From contig CAJFQZ010000021.1 in assembly GCA_904419285.1 (NCBI GenBank), positions 1-43,586 on the forward strand: DNA of 43,586 nucleotides, in the 5' to 3' direction. The position numbers were made by a program, and so were the translations under genes. Source of the DNA: Lachnospiraceae bacterium UBA1818. Lineage in GTDB: Bacteria > Bacillota > Clostridia > Lachnospirales > Lachnospiraceae. A model generated the notes under the pieces. The model did no database searches and was not told where the DNA came from. It was given only the letters and a program-made list of their open reading frames with translations. Below, piece by piece: positions 35,564-43,586 of this stretch; position 1 is the stretch's first letter; every line of letters starts with the position of its first letter.

Positions 35564-36676
35564 ATGGGAATCTGCAAAAAAAGCCGGATAATAAGAGGCG
35601 CTGCTCTGCTCTGCTCTCTTACCCTTGTTTTGTCCGGCCTTCCTGCATGGGCAGCGGATGACATAGAGGAACTGGAGGACCAGACCTCTGCCCTGGAAAG
35701 TGAACTTGAAGGGATCAACCAGGACATCCTTTCCTTAAGCGAAGATATCTCTTCTACGGAAATGCAGGTAGAAATTCTTAACGGGGAGATCCTCAGAACA
35801 TCTGACGCCCTGGAAGAAGCTGAAAACAACGAAGAAAAGCAATATGAAGCAATGAAGATCCGCATCAAATATATGTACGAGCACGGCAATGCATCCCTGC
35901 TGGAGCTCCTTTTCTCTGCCGAAGACATGGCAGACTTTCTCAACAAAGCGGATTTTATAGAAAGTCTCAGTGAATATGACCGGGATGCACTTGACCAGCT
36001 GCAGGATGTCCATCAGGAGATCGCTGATCAGAAAAGTGTTCTTGAAGAACAGCAGGCATCGCTTACTGAACTTCAGGCAAGTCTGAAGACACAGCAGGAA
36101 GAACTTCAGAAAAAAGCGGACGAGACATCCACTAATCTGGAAGAAGTCAATGCGAAACTGGAGAAAGCTCGGAAAGAAGAAGCCGCGCGGATCGCAGCTG
36201 AGAAAGCCGCGGCAGAAGCCGCTGCGCAGGCAGCAGCGCAGGCCGGCTCTTCCGGCGGAAGCGGGAACAGCGGAGGCGGAGGTTATAATAATTCCGTTGT
36301 GAACGGCGGATCGATCAGTGCCTCCACCAGCGAGACCACTCTGCTGGCAGCTCTGCTCGACTGTGAAGCCATCCACAATTATGACGCTATGCTGGCTGTC
36401 GCCACAGTGATCATGAACCGTGTGGAAAGCCCCCGGTTCGGGAACAGCATCACTTCCGTCATCTACGCACCAGGTCAGTTCGAGCCTGTCTGGACAGGCC
36501 GTCTTGAAAGCCGGCTCAATGCCGGACCTACAGATCTGGCCGTGCAGGTTGCTCAGGACGCCATCAATGGCTCACGGCTTGCAGCAGTAGCTGACTGTTA
36601 CTATTTTCTGTATGCAGGCTCAACGAACCGCGACGGTGTGAATATCGGCAACAACCTGTTCTTTGTGAGCTGGTAA
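35564..36676 (+). CDS. Secreted coiled-coil (CwlO/PcsB-like) SleB-type wall hydrolase
   Basis: A 370-residue exported protein: signal peptide (about residues 1-31, ending PAWA), then a long coiled coil (about 32-210; DIEELEDQTSALESELEGIN, IKYMYEHGNASLLELLFSAE) like the regulatory part of CwlO or PcsB hydrolases. An Ala/Glu linker (EEAARIAAEKAAAEAAAQAA) and a Gly/Ser/Asn stretch follow. The C-terminus is a SleB/hydrolase_2-type domain (LLAALLDCEAIHNYDAMLAV, ATVIMNRVESPRFGNSITSV, IYAPGQFEPVWTGRLESRLN). CwlO and PcsB normally end in NlpC/P60 or CHAP, so this pairing is a variant. FtsEX control of such coiled coils is known in relatives but only a possibility here. Confidence 0.87.
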   Translation: MGICKKSRIIRGAALLCSLTLVLSGLPAWAADDIEELEDQTSALESELEGINQDILSLSEDISSTEMQVEILNGEILRTSDALEEAENNEEKQYEAMKIRIKYMYEHGNASLLELLFSAEDMADFLNKADFIESLSEYDRDALDQLQDVHQEIADQKSVLEEQQASLTELQASLKTQQEELQKKADETSTNLEEVNAKLEKARKEEAARIAAEKAAAEAAAQAAAQAGSSGGSGNSGGGGYNNSVVNGGSISASTSETTLLAALLDCEAIHNYDAMLAVATVIMNRVESPRFGNSITSVIYAPGQFEPVWTGRLESRLNAGPTDLAVQVAQDAINGSRLAAVADCYYFLYAGSTNRDGVNIGNNLFFVSW

Positions 36677-36688
36677 AATATTTTTTAT

Positions 36689-36733
36689 GAAGAACCCCCG
36701 GAGCAGCGCTTTACCGCTCTCCGGGGGTTCTTC
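36689..36733. terminator. Terminator of the coiled-coil hydrolase gene
   Basis: GAAGAACCCCCGGAG (36689-36703) and CTCCGGGGGTTCTTC (36719-36733) form a perfect 15-bp stem. It lies between convergent genes and can serve both; no long T run follows. Confidence 0.85.
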
Positions 36734-36757
36734 ATTCTGCATCTTACAGGAGGCATT

Positions 36758-37513
36758 CTACTGATAATCGATCACATCGATCCATTTCATCAGGAAATCT
36801 TTCTCCAATTCATTATCCTTCGTCAGCTGTGCTGCCGCCACGATCGGAAGCCACTGCTGTACATACTGCTTCGCCGTATCGCTCTTTTTGCAGAAAATTT
36901 TCATATAAAGATCCGCCGTCTCCTGATCCTTCAGCGCAAAGAGCAGATAAGTCATCGCTGCATCAGCGCTTGCATTTCCCTGTGTCGCATGAGCCCAGTC
37001 AACAACCGTCATCTTTCCGTTCTTTCCGACGATAACATTGCTGGGATTAAAATCACCATGGCAGACTTTATTATGCTTCGGCATGCTCTCAAGACGTGTC
37101 AGCAGCTCATATCTGGTCGTCGCATCTACTTCCTTGAGGCTGTTGATCTGACGGGACAGCTTATCCTTCATGCCTTTGAGCAGCGGAGAAGTCTTACTGT
37201 GCACCTGGAGCTGAAGATCAACGAAATCTTCCATATATTTCTCCATATTTTTCCGGTCAGACATCATCATTTCTTCCAGCGTCTTCCCCTCTTTATACTC
37301 GATGGAGATCGCCCATCTGCCGTCGATCTGAGTAACCTCTTTTACTTTCGGTATATCAAGACCTGTCTCCTCGATCCGAGCGGTGATCAGCGCCTCGTTG
37401 AAAACATCGGATTTCGGATGTGTCTCGCTGAAGATCTTAACAATACAGTCATCGCATCTGTAAACTTCTTTGTACGCGCGTCTCACGATAAGATTTTTCT
37501 CTTCAAACTTCAT
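36758..37513 (-). CDS. APH-like small-molecule kinase (aminoglycoside phosphotransferase fold)
   Basis: A 251-residue protein with the eukaryotic-kinase-like fold. An N-lobe with a lysine and acidic region (DDCIVKIFSETHPKSDVFNE) is followed by the catalytic loop HGDFNPSNVIV (Asp and Asn) and the DFG-equivalent VVDWAHATQG. C-terminal helices complete it. The family phosphorylates small molecules such as sugars, choline or antibiotics. There is no resistance-gene context here, so a metabolic role is more likely than resistance. A GGAGGAAGA site precedes the ATG. It is monocistronic and converges with the hydrolase gene. Confidence 0.85.
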   Translation of the reverse strand: MKFEEKNLIVRRAYKEVYRCDDCIVKIFSETHPKSDVFNEALITARIEETGLDIPKVKEVTQIDGRWAISIEYKEGKTLEEMMMSDRKNMEKYMEDFVDLQLQVHSKTSPLLKGMKDKLSRQINSLKEVDATTRYELLTRLESMPKHNKVCHGDFNPSNVIVGKNGKMTVVDWAHATQGNASADAAMTYLLFALKDQETADLYMKIFCKKSDTAKQYVQQWLPIVAAAQLTKDNELEKDFLMKWIDVIDYQ

Positions 37514-37551
37514 ATCTGTCTTCCTCCTTACGGCGATTTTTCGATGGACCT

Positions 37552-37580
37552 ATTATACAATACAAACGGGTGAAATGTAA
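37552..37580 (-). promoter_or_regulatory. Promoter of the APH-like kinase gene
   Basis: Minus-strand TTACAT (37575-37580) and TATAAT (37552-37557), 17-bp spacer, about 40 bp before the ATG. Confidence 0.7.
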
Positions 37581-37634
37581 CCCCGCCGGCACATTTTTGT
37601 GCAATTTTTAACAATTTTTCTATGCTTTATTTTA

Positions 37635-37652
37635 TTGTTATATTTTTAACAT
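37635..37652. promoter_or_regulatory. Isolated Rex-like box upstream of the kinase gene
   Basis: TTGTTATATTTTTAACAT matches the Rex consensus TTGTTAA-N4-TTAACAA at 12 of 14 fixed positions. It lies about 55 bp upstream of the kinase promoter in very AT-rich sequence, so chance similarity is possible. Confidence 0.3.
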
Positions 37653-37714
37653 TTATGGTACATATTGCACATTTTCATTTTCCTATCCAGCTCTGATCAT
37701 GACCAATCCGCACA

Positions 37715-37762
37715 AAAACGTACGGGATTCCGCACCATATCTCTTATGATGCAGAATCCCGT
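37715..37762 (-). terminator. Terminator of adhE
   Basis: ACGGGATTC (37722-37730) pairs with GAATCCCGT (37754-37762), with an inner CACCAT/ATGaTG pair. On the minus strand it runs on to ACGTTTTTG. It lies 22 bp past the adhE stop. Confidence 0.8.
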
Positions 37763-37783
37763 TTTCTTTTAGTGATTTATCGA

Positions 37784-40402
37784 TTATTTGCCGTAATAGC
37801 ACTTCAGATAGATCTCTTTGATCTCTTTGATCAGCGGGTATCTCGGGTTTGCTCCTGTACACTGATCGTTGAATGCCTGCTCGCACATATCATCCAGTGT
37901 ATCCAGGAAGTACTTCTCATCGATACCGTAATCTTTGATCGTCTTCTTGATACCGATCTTCTCTTTAAGATCTTCCAGTTTTGCGATAAAGTTCTCGAAT
38001 ACTTCCTCATCTGTATTTCCCGTGCAGCCTGCGAAACGTCCCAGTTCTGCGTATCTCTGCAGCGTATGCGGATACTGATACTGGGAAAATGTTCCCATCT
38101 TTGTCGGAACCTCTGCCGCGTTGTATCTCATGACCTCTGTCAGGATGACGGCGTTCGCTACGCCGTGTGGCAGGTGATGGAATGCGCCCAGCTTATGAGC
38201 CATGGAGTGGTTAACTCCCAGGAATGCATTCGCAAATGCCATACCTGCCATGCAGGAAGCATTGTGCATTGCCTCGCGCGCCTTCGGATCCTTCGCACCA
38301 TTCTCATATGCTGACGGCAGGTTCTCGAATACCATCTTCACAGCCTTCATTGCGAGACCGTCAGTAAAGTCTGTCGCCATGATAGAGACATATGCCTCGA
38401 TCGCGTGTGTCATAACGTCGATACCGGATGCGCTTGTCAGACCTTTCGGAGCCGTCATCGCATTGTCAACATCCACGATCGCCATGTTCGGCATCAGCTC
38501 ATAGTCCGTGATCGGCCACTTGATTCCTGTCTCAGCGTCTGTGATGATCGCGAACGGAGTCACCTCCGAGCCTGTTCCTGAAGATGTCGGGATCGCTACG
38601 AAATATGCCTTTTCTCCCATCTTCGGGAATGTATATACTCTCTTGCGGATATCCATGAAGTCCATTGCCATGTCTTCGAAGTTTGCTTCCGGATGCTCAT
38701 ACATCAGCCACATGATCTTGCCGGCATCCATTGCGGAGCCGCCGCCCAGCGCGATGATCGTATCCGGCTCAAAGTCTCTCATCTGCTCTACGCCCTTCTG
38801 TGCGCACTGCAGTGTCGGATCGGGAGCTACATCGAAGAAGCATGTATGCTGGATTCCCAGTTCGTCCAGTTTCTCCTCGATCGGTTTTGCGTATCCGTTC
38901 TTGTAAAGGAAGCTGTCTGTCACGATGAATGCTTTCTTCTTGTGCATCACCTTCCCGAGCTCATCCAAAGCTACCGGCATACAGCCTTTCTTAAAGTATA
39001 CTTTTTCTGGTGTCCTGAACCACAGCATATTCTCTCTCCTCTCGGCAACTGTCTTCACATTCAGAAGATGTTTAACTCCAACGTTCTCTGATACAGAGTT
39101 TCCGCCCCAAGAACCGCATCCAAGCGTCAGCGACGGAGCAAGTTTGAAGTTGTACAGATCGCCGATACCGCCCTGGGAAGAAGGTGTATTGATCAGGACA
39201 CGGCAGGTCTTCATCGCCTCATAGTGTTTCTGGATCTTCTCTGTCTCCGCCGGGTCAATATAGAGAGAAGACGTATGTCCGTATCCGCCGTCCGCTACAA
39301 GCTGAGCGGCTTTCTTAAGCGCCTCATCAAAGGTCTTTGCTCTATACATAGCGAGTACAGGAGATAATTTTTCATGGGCAAATTCCTCGGAAATATCAAC
39401 GGATTCCACTTCACCGATCAGGATCTTTGTGTTCTCCGGTACATCAACGCCTGCCAGCTTTGCGATCTCGTAAGCTGATTTTCCGGGGATCTTGTTGTTC
39501 AGGGCTCCGTTGATGATGATCGTCTTGCGCACTTTGTCGAGCTCTTCACCGGGTTTCAGGAAATAGCAGCCTCTGTACTGGAACTCCTTCTTTACTGCAT
39601 CATATACGCTGTCCAGAACAGTAACGGACTGCTCAGACGCGCAGATCATACCATTGTCAAATGTCTTGGAATGGATAATGGAGTTAACCGCCAGCCTGAT
39701 ATCCGCTGTGTCGTCGATAATAACAGGTGTGTTTCCTGCGCCGACGCCGAGGGCCGGTTTTCCGGATGAGTACGCTGATTTTACCATTCCCGGTCCGCCT
39801 GTGGCAAGGATCAGATCAGAGTCTCTCATGACTGTCGTCGTCAGCTCAAGGGAAGGAGCGTCGATCCATCCGATGATTCCTTCCGGAGCGCCAGCTTTCA
39901 CCGCTGCATCAAGTACGACCTTGGCAGCCGCGATCGTACACTTCTTTGCCGCCGGATGGGGGCTGATGATGATCGCGTTTCTTGTCTTCAGACAGATCAG
40001 CGTCTTGAAGATCGCCGTTGAAGTCGGGTTTGTTGTCGGAATGACTGCTGCGATCAGTCCGATCGGCTCAGCGACCTTCTTGATCCCGTATGCCGGATCC
40101 TCTTCGATCACACCGCAGGTCTTTGTATCTTTGTACGCATTGTAAATGTACTCTGCCGCGTAGTGATTCTTGATGACCTTGTCTTCCATGACGCCGCGCT
40201 GTGTTTCTTCCACAGCCATCTTTGCAAGCGGGATACGCTGCTTGTTGGCCGCCATAGCCGCCTCAAAAAAGATCTTGTCCACCTGTTCCTGGGTGAACGC
40301 AGCGAAGATCTTCTGTGCCTCGCGCATTGCTTTCATCTTTGCCTCGAGGGCTTCTACACTGTCGATGATCTCCGGCACAACTGCTTTTTCTTTCTCTGCC
40401 AT
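37784..40402 (-). CDS. adhE: Bifunctional acetaldehyde/alcohol dehydrogenase AdhE
   Basis: An 872-residue fusion enzyme that reduces acetyl-CoA to acetaldehyde and then ethanol, reoxidising two NADH in fermentation. The N-terminal aldehyde dehydrogenase domain has catalytic C254 in GMICASEQSV and NAD-binding ATGGPGMVKSAYSSGKPALG. The C-terminal iron-dependent alcohol dehydrogenase has GGGSAMDAGKIMWLMYEHPE, PTSSGTGSEVTPFAI, the histidine in GIDVMTHAIEAY, and the ligand run NHSMAHKLGAFHHLPHG. Length is canonical and both halves are intact. AGGAGGAATTATC precedes the ATG. Two Rex-like boxes sit at its promoter, predicting repression at low NADH/NAD+. AdhE is known to assemble as spirosomes. Confidence 0.98.
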   Translation of the reverse strand: MAEKEKAVVPEIIDSVEALEAKMKAMREAQKIFAAFTQEQVDKIFFEAAMAANKQRIPLAKMAVEETQRGVMEDKVIKNHYAAEYIYNAYKDTKTCGVIEEDPAYGIKKVAEPIGLIAAVIPTTNPTSTAIFKTLICLKTRNAIIISPHPAAKKCTIAAAKVVLDAAVKAGAPEGIIGWIDAPSLELTTTVMRDSDLILATGGPGMVKSAYSSGKPALGVGAGNTPVIIDDTADIRLAVNSIIHSKTFDNGMICASEQSVTVLDSVYDAVKKEFQYRGCYFLKPGEELDKVRKTIIINGALNNKIPGKSAYEIAKLAGVDVPENTKILIGEVESVDISEEFAHEKLSPVLAMYRAKTFDEALKKAAQLVADGGYGHTSSLYIDPAETEKIQKHYEAMKTCRVLINTPSSQGGIGDLYNFKLAPSLTLGCGSWGGNSVSENVGVKHLLNVKTVAERRENMLWFRTPEKVYFKKGCMPVALDELGKVMHKKKAFIVTDSFLYKNGYAKPIEEKLDELGIQHTCFFDVAPDPTLQCAQKGVEQMRDFEPDTIIALGGGSAMDAGKIMWLMYEHPEANFEDMAMDFMDIRKRVYTFPKMGEKAYFVAIPTSSGTGSEVTPFAIITDAETGIKWPITDYELMPNMAIVDVDNAMTAPKGLTSASGIDVMTHAIEAYVSIMATDFTDGLAMKAVKMVFENLPSAYENGAKDPKAREAMHNASCMAGMAFANAFLGVNHSMAHKLGAFHHLPHGVANAVILTEVMRYNAAEVPTKMGTFSQYQYPHTLQRYAELGRFAGCTGNTDEEVFENFIAKLEDLKEKIGIKKTIKDYGIDEKYFLDTLDDMCEQAFNDQCTGANPRYPLIKEIKEIYLKCYYGK

Positions 40403-40452
40403 TTTGATAATTCCTCCTGTAATTGAATTATTCTTTGTTTCTCACAGTTCAC

Positions 40453-40508
40453 AGTATAGTCATATTGTTAAATATTTGTCAACCCTTAATTCGTTAATAA
40501 TTTAACGT
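40453..40508 (-). promoter_or_regulatory. adhE promoter with two Rex-like boxes
   Basis: Minus-strand TTGACA (40477-40482) and TATACT (40453-40458), 18-bp spacer. Box 1, minus-strand TTGACAAATATTTAACAA (40465-40482), matches Rex consensus at 12 of 14 fixed positions and contains the -35. Box 2 (40491-40508, TCGTTAATAATTTAACGT) lies just upstream, with the core GTTAA-N4-TTAAC perfect. Control by the redox sensor Rex is therefore likely. Confidence 0.75.
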
Positions 40509-40701
40509 TATTTTTTTAACATTTATTGTGCATTTCTGACAATATTCTTTTTCTCCTATTCCTCCTTTATCCATTTTATACTACACTGTGCTGCATGTTC
40601 CCTGCATTTCACGTCATTTTTACTATATTCAGCCCTGGAAACATCTATATTTTCTTACTATCAAGAATAGCACTTTCTTCCAGTATCCACAACAGAAAAA
40701 T
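40509..40701. other. AT-rich intergenic region between adhE and rplQ
   Basis: I see no gene here. The strand holds the upstream side of the adhE promoter and the downstream side of the rplQ terminator. Weak ORFs lack ribosome binding sites. Confidence 0.5.
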
Positions 40702-40735
40702 GCCGCCTGTATCCGGTTTCCCGGATACAGGCGGC
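40702..40735 (-). terminator. Terminator of the alpha ribosomal operon
   Basis: GCCGCCTGTATCC and GGATACAGGCGGC form a long perfect GC-rich stem with a short loop; on the minus strand ATTTTTC follows. It lies 24 bp past the rplQ stop. Confidence 0.92.
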
Positions 40736-40758
40736 GCTTATATCACAATTTTCTGTTT

Positions 40759-41295
40759 TTATACGAGCTCGATCAGCACTTCCATCGCTGCATCGCCCTT
40801 ACGCTGGCCGATCTTGATGATTCTTGTGTAACCACCGTTGCGGTCCGCATACTTCGGAGCGATCTCTGTGAAGAGCTTCTCAACCATGTCTACGTTCTTT
40901 GTGTTTTTCTTCTTTCCGGCGCCCTTTGCAGGAACTTCTTTCACCGGATAGAGAACTTTCAGCATCTCACGTCTTGCGTGAAGTCTGCTCGGCTGATCCT
41001 TCTTGATCTTCTTCTCAACTTCATCGTAAACAGTAACTTTCTTGCCATCTACAACTTCTTTTACTCTCTTGCCGTCTTTGTCCTTGCGGGCAACCTTAGC
41101 AGTAACAGTAACTTCATCGTAGTTGTCTTTCTCTCTGACTGCCATTGCAATGAGGCCTTCTGCGATCTTGCGGATCTCTTTTGCCTTAGCCTCTGTGGTA
41201 ACGATCTTGCCGTTGCTGAGCAGAGCTGTTACCTGGTTTCTTAATAATGCCTTTCTCTGGCCTGCTGTTCTGCCGAGTTTTCTATACTTTGCCAT
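40759..41295 (-). CDS. rplQ: 50S ribosomal protein L17 (extended)
   Basis: L17 is a large-subunit protein near the peptide exit tunnel. The N-terminus is canonical ([20 protein letters not shown], then [20 protein letters not shown]) and so is the end ([20 protein letters not shown]). At 178 residues it is about 50 longer than common bacterial L17, with a lysine-rich insertion in the middle (about residues 68-98, [20 protein letters not shown] region) and another short one near 120-135 ([19 protein letters not shown]). It is the last gene of the alpha operon and has its own ribosome binding site after the 272-bp gap from rpoA. Confidence 0.95.
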   Translation of the reverse strand: MAKYRKLGRTAGQRKALLRNQVTALLSNGKIVTTEAKAKEIRKIAEGLIAMAVREKDNYDEVTVTAKVARKDKDGKRVKEVVDGKKVTVYDEVEKKIKKDQPSRLHARREMLKVLYPVKEVPAKGAGKKKNTKNVDMVEKLFTEIAPKYADRNGGYTRIIKIGQRKGDAAMEVLIELV

Positions 41296-41567
41296 TTTAA
41301 TTATTCCTCCTAAATTTTTCCGTTCAGCCGCGCCAATCGCAAAGCCGCACTTACGTGCTTACTGCGGCTGCCGCCGCTCTTTGCTCATGAGCAGGCGCTC
41401 ATCCCATGTATACGCCCGCCCCCAAAACCATGCGAGCATGGTTTCTGAGTCCGGTCAATACATGGCTGAACCAGAATATCACATTTGGTTATGCATCTTC
41501 GGTCTTATTAATCAAATGCTCCTGCCGCGCTCTTCGGTCTTACCGGCAGGATATTTGTTTTCGGCGC
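41296..41567. other. Unusually long structured spacer between rpoA and rplQ
   Basis: A 272-bp gap, longer than usual for this pair. It holds a direct repeat TCTTCGGTCTTA (41496-41507 and 41531-41542), a palindrome ACCATGC-ga-GCATGGT (41428-41443) and a CCTGCCG/CGGCAGG stem (41521-41550). No ORF with a ribosome binding site is seen. It may be a degraded small repeat element or a leader structure of rplQ. Confidence 0.55.
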
Positions 41568-42527
41568 TTACTCGTCGCCGTGGTTTAACTCAAGATTAAG
41601 CTCTTTCAGCTTCGCCAGAACCTCTTCCAGTGACTTACGTCCAAGGTTGCGGACTTTCATCATGTCCTCAGGTGTCTTATTCGTAAGCTCTTCTACTGTA
41701 TTGATTCCAGCTCTCTTCAGACAATTGTATGAGCGGACAGAAAGCTCAAGTTCATCGATGCTCATCTCAAGAACTTTCTCTTTCTCATCATCCTCTTTCT
41801 CAATCATGACTTCAGCTGCCTGTGCAACCTCGGACAGATCGATAAAGAGCTTCAGGTGCTCGCTCAGCACTTTTGCCGCAAGGCTTACAGCCTCATCAGG
41901 AAGCATTGTTCCCTTCGTCCATACGTCCAGTGTCAGTTTATCATAATCTGTGATCTGACCTACACGGGTATTCTCCACAGAAAGATTCACACGCTCAACA
42001 GGTGTATAGATCGAATCGATCGGAATCACACCGATCGGCATGTCTTCCGTCTTATTCTTATCTGCACTTACATATCCTCTTCCCTTTGTGATGGTGAGTT
42101 CCATGTAAAGCTTGCTCTCTTTTCCGCCGCTCAAAGTAGCGATGACCTGATCCGGATTCACGATCTCAATATCGGAATCTGCCTGAATGTCAGCACCGGT
42201 CACAACTCCTTCGCCCTCGAACTCGATATATGCAGTCTTTACTTCATCAGACTCGGATGTGTTTTTGATCGCCAGGGACTTCAAGTTCATGATGATCTCT
42301 GTCACATCTTCCTTCACACCGGGGATGGAACTGAATTCATGCAGGACACCGTCGATCTTCACGGAGCTGATGGCTGCTCCCGGCAGAGAAGAAAGCATGA
42401 TTCTTCTCAGGGAGTTTCCAAGAGTTGTTCCGTAGCCTCTCTCCAGCGGCTCTACAACAAATCTTCCATACTTTTTATCATCTGAAACATCTGTAATCTC
42501 AATATTCGGTTTATTAAAATCAAACAC
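41568..42527 (-). CDS. rpoA: RNA polymerase alpha subunit
   Basis: A 319-residue subunit that dimerises to nucleate RNA polymerase assembly. The N-terminal domain includes [32 protein letters not shown] [20 protein letters not shown] and [20 protein letters not shown]. The C-terminal domain ([20 protein letters not shown] and [20 protein letters not shown]) contacts UP elements and activators. It sits in the standard alpha-operon order after rpsD. The family match and length are complete. Confidence 0.98.
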   Translation of the reverse strand: MFDFNKPNIEITDVSDDKKYGRFVVEPLERGYGTTLGNSLRRIMLSSLPGAAISSVKIDGVLHEFSSIPGVKEDVTEIIMNLKSLAIKNTSESDEVKTAYIEFEGEGVVTGADIQADSDIEIVNPDQVIATLSGGKESKLYMELTITKGRGYVSADKNKTEDMPIGVIPIDSIYTPVERVNLSVENTRVGQITDYDKLTLDVWTKGTMLPDEAVSLAAKVLSEHLKLFIDLSEVAQAAEVMIEKEDDEKEKVLEMSIDELELSVRSYNCLKRAGINTVEELTNKTPEDMMKVRNLGRKSLEEVLAKLKELNLELNHGDE

Positions 42528-42611
42528 TACACAGACCCTCCTTATGGGCTAAAATATGTTGAGGGGGTACGATGTTACATCTAATTCTCTGCGTATTAAA
42601 TGCAGCCATTA

Positions 42612-43205
42612 TTATTTAGAATATAACTCGACGATTAACATCTCATCAACCGGAACGTCGATTGCTTCTCTCGCCGGCAGCTCTTTCACTACACCTTTCA
42701 GATTCTCAGAATCCACATCAAGCCAGTCCGGAATCATGTTTCCGCCTGTCACTTCCAGGATCTCTTTGTATCTCGGTGAGCTCTTCTTAGCCTCTTTGAT
42801 CTCGATCGTGTCGCCTGCTTTTACAAGGTAGGACGGAATGTTCACCTGCTTGCCGTTTACCAGCACGTGCTTGTGGTCAACGATCTGTCTTGCCTCTTTT
42901 CTTGTTCTTGCGAATCCCATACGGAAAACAACATTGTCCAGTCTGGACTCCAGAAGTCTCATCAGGTTGTCACCTGTCATACCTTCCATCTGTTTTGCTT
43001 TCGCATAGTAATTTCTGAACGGTTTCTCCAGAACGCCGTAGATGAATTTTGCTTTCTGCTTCTCACGGAGCTGAAGGCCGTACTCGCTCATCTTTCTGTT
43101 TGATCTCTTTAACTGTCTGTTAGATTTCTTTGTGACTCCCAAATAAATCGGATCCATTCCTAAGGAACGGCATCTCTTAAGAACAGGAACTCTGTTTACT
43201 GCCAT
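42612..43205 (-). CDS. rpsD: 30S ribosomal protein S4
   Basis: A 197-residue primary 16S-binding protein that nucleates 30S assembly. The start MAVNRVPVLKRCRSLGMDPI at 43205 has a strong TAGGAGGATAGAA site. The S4 RNA-binding domain is clear (LLESRLDNVVFRMGFARTRK, then EARQIVDHKHVLVNGKQVNI). The N-terminus lacks the CxxC zinc motif of some paralogues. It lies between rpsK and rpoA as in other Firmicutes. S4 often represses its own operon in Bacillus through a leader; a similar control here is possible but not shown. Confidence 0.97.
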   Translation of the reverse strand: MAVNRVPVLKRCRSLGMDPIYLGVTKKSNRQLKRSNRKMSEYGLQLREKQKAKFIYGVLEKPFRNYYAKAKQMEGMTGDNLMRLLESRLDNVVFRMGFARTRKEARQIVDHKHVLVNGKQVNIPSYLVKAGDTIEIKEAKKSSPRYKEILEVTGGNMIPDWLDVDSENLKGVVKELPAREAIDVPVDEMLIVELYSK

Positions 43206-43306
43206 TTCTATCCTCCTATATTCATACATGTCAGCGGACATCATCCGCTGTCTCTACAATCTTGTATTCTATAAGTTTACAGATTTGATCTTCCGAAAAA
43301 ATCAAA

Positions 43307-43586
43307 TTAGACTCTTCTGCGTTTCGGCGGACGGCATCCGTTGTGCGGAACCGGTGTTACGTCCTTGATGCTCACTACATCAATGCCGCATGCCTGAAGC
43401 GCACGGATCGCTGCTTCTCTTCCTGATCCCGGTCCTTTTACGAATACATCTACCGACTTAAGACCATGTACTAATGCTGCCTTAGCCGCTGTCTCAGCTG
43501 CCATCTGTGCTGCATATGGAGTAGATTTCCTTGAACCTCTAAATCCCAGACCGCCTGCACTTGCCCATGAAAGAGCATTTCCCTGT
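43307..43586 (-). CDS. rpsK: 30S ribosomal protein S11 (partial, 5' end beyond window)
   Basis: The C-terminal part of S11, a platform protein of the 30S subunit. The minus-strand frame is open to the window edge; visible residues include [20 protein letters not shown], then [35 protein letters not shown] and the conserved end [18 protein letters not shown]. The start lies outside the window. The gene is followed by rpsD after 101 bp, matching the rpsM-rpsK-rpsD-rpoA-rplQ order. Confidence 0.96.
   Translation of the reverse strand, partial: QGNALSWASAGGLGFRGSRKSTPYAAQMAAETAAKAALVHGLKSVDVFVKGPGSGREAAIRALQACGIDVVSIKDVTPVPHNGCRPPKRRRV

Overview
The window looks like a chromosomal segment from a mid-GC anaerobic gut Firmicute of the Lachnospiraceae / Clostridium cluster XIVa type. 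The grounds are adhE fermentation with Rex-like operators, an era to yqzL to recO repair cluster, an FMN riboswitch on ribU, a BirA box on an orphan bioY, a 178-residue lysine-rich L17, a DUF5685/J-domain operon and typical AGGAGG ribosome binding sites. No phage, insertion sequence, integrase or CRISPR array is visible. The assignment rests on gene content and sequence style, not on a database search. Most genes lie on the minus strand.

Layout from low to high coordinates. 33-4482: recO with a YqzL-like gene ahead of it, then a small regulatory/membrane island (PadR regulator, 28-codon ORF, PadR-partner membrane protein, DUF2089 protein, small membrane protein) that separates yqzL-recO from era. 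4505-9688: a long inverted repeat, an M16C zinc peptidase and a YdbS/YdbT-like PH-domain membrane pair. 9851-14382: enolase, a divergent YitT-family protein and DNA topoisomerase III. 14532-20489: GNAT acetyltransferase, SleB-type wall hydrolase, FMN-riboswitch-controlled RibU, a three-gene overlapping operon (DUF5685, J-domain protein, membrane protein) and BirA-boxed BioY. 20507-26075: Tex, an RluA-type pseudouridine synthase, a YtrA-like GntR/ABC operon and tRNA-Arg(ACG).

26256-37513: TrpS, a PAP2-type membrane phosphatase, a TetR regulator, a single-ORF SfsA-MutY fusion, a polar amino-acid ABC operon whose binding protein appears circularly permuted, UppP with a HAD phosphatase, a second SleB-type hydrolase with a coiled-coil domain, and an APH-like kinase. 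37784-40402: bifunctional AdhE under two Rex-like boxes. 40759-43586: the distal end of the alpha operon (rplQ, rpoA, rpsD, partial rpsK).

The most notable observations are the apparently permuted solute-binding protein, the SfsA-MutY fusion, the DUF5685 protein with two Asp-rich motifs resembling isoprenoid-synthase metal sites, a PadR operator built around the promoter, and several long perfect or near-perfect palindromes not explained by the genes. Several promoters fit sigma-A consensus with 16-18 bp spacing and are listed with their operators.
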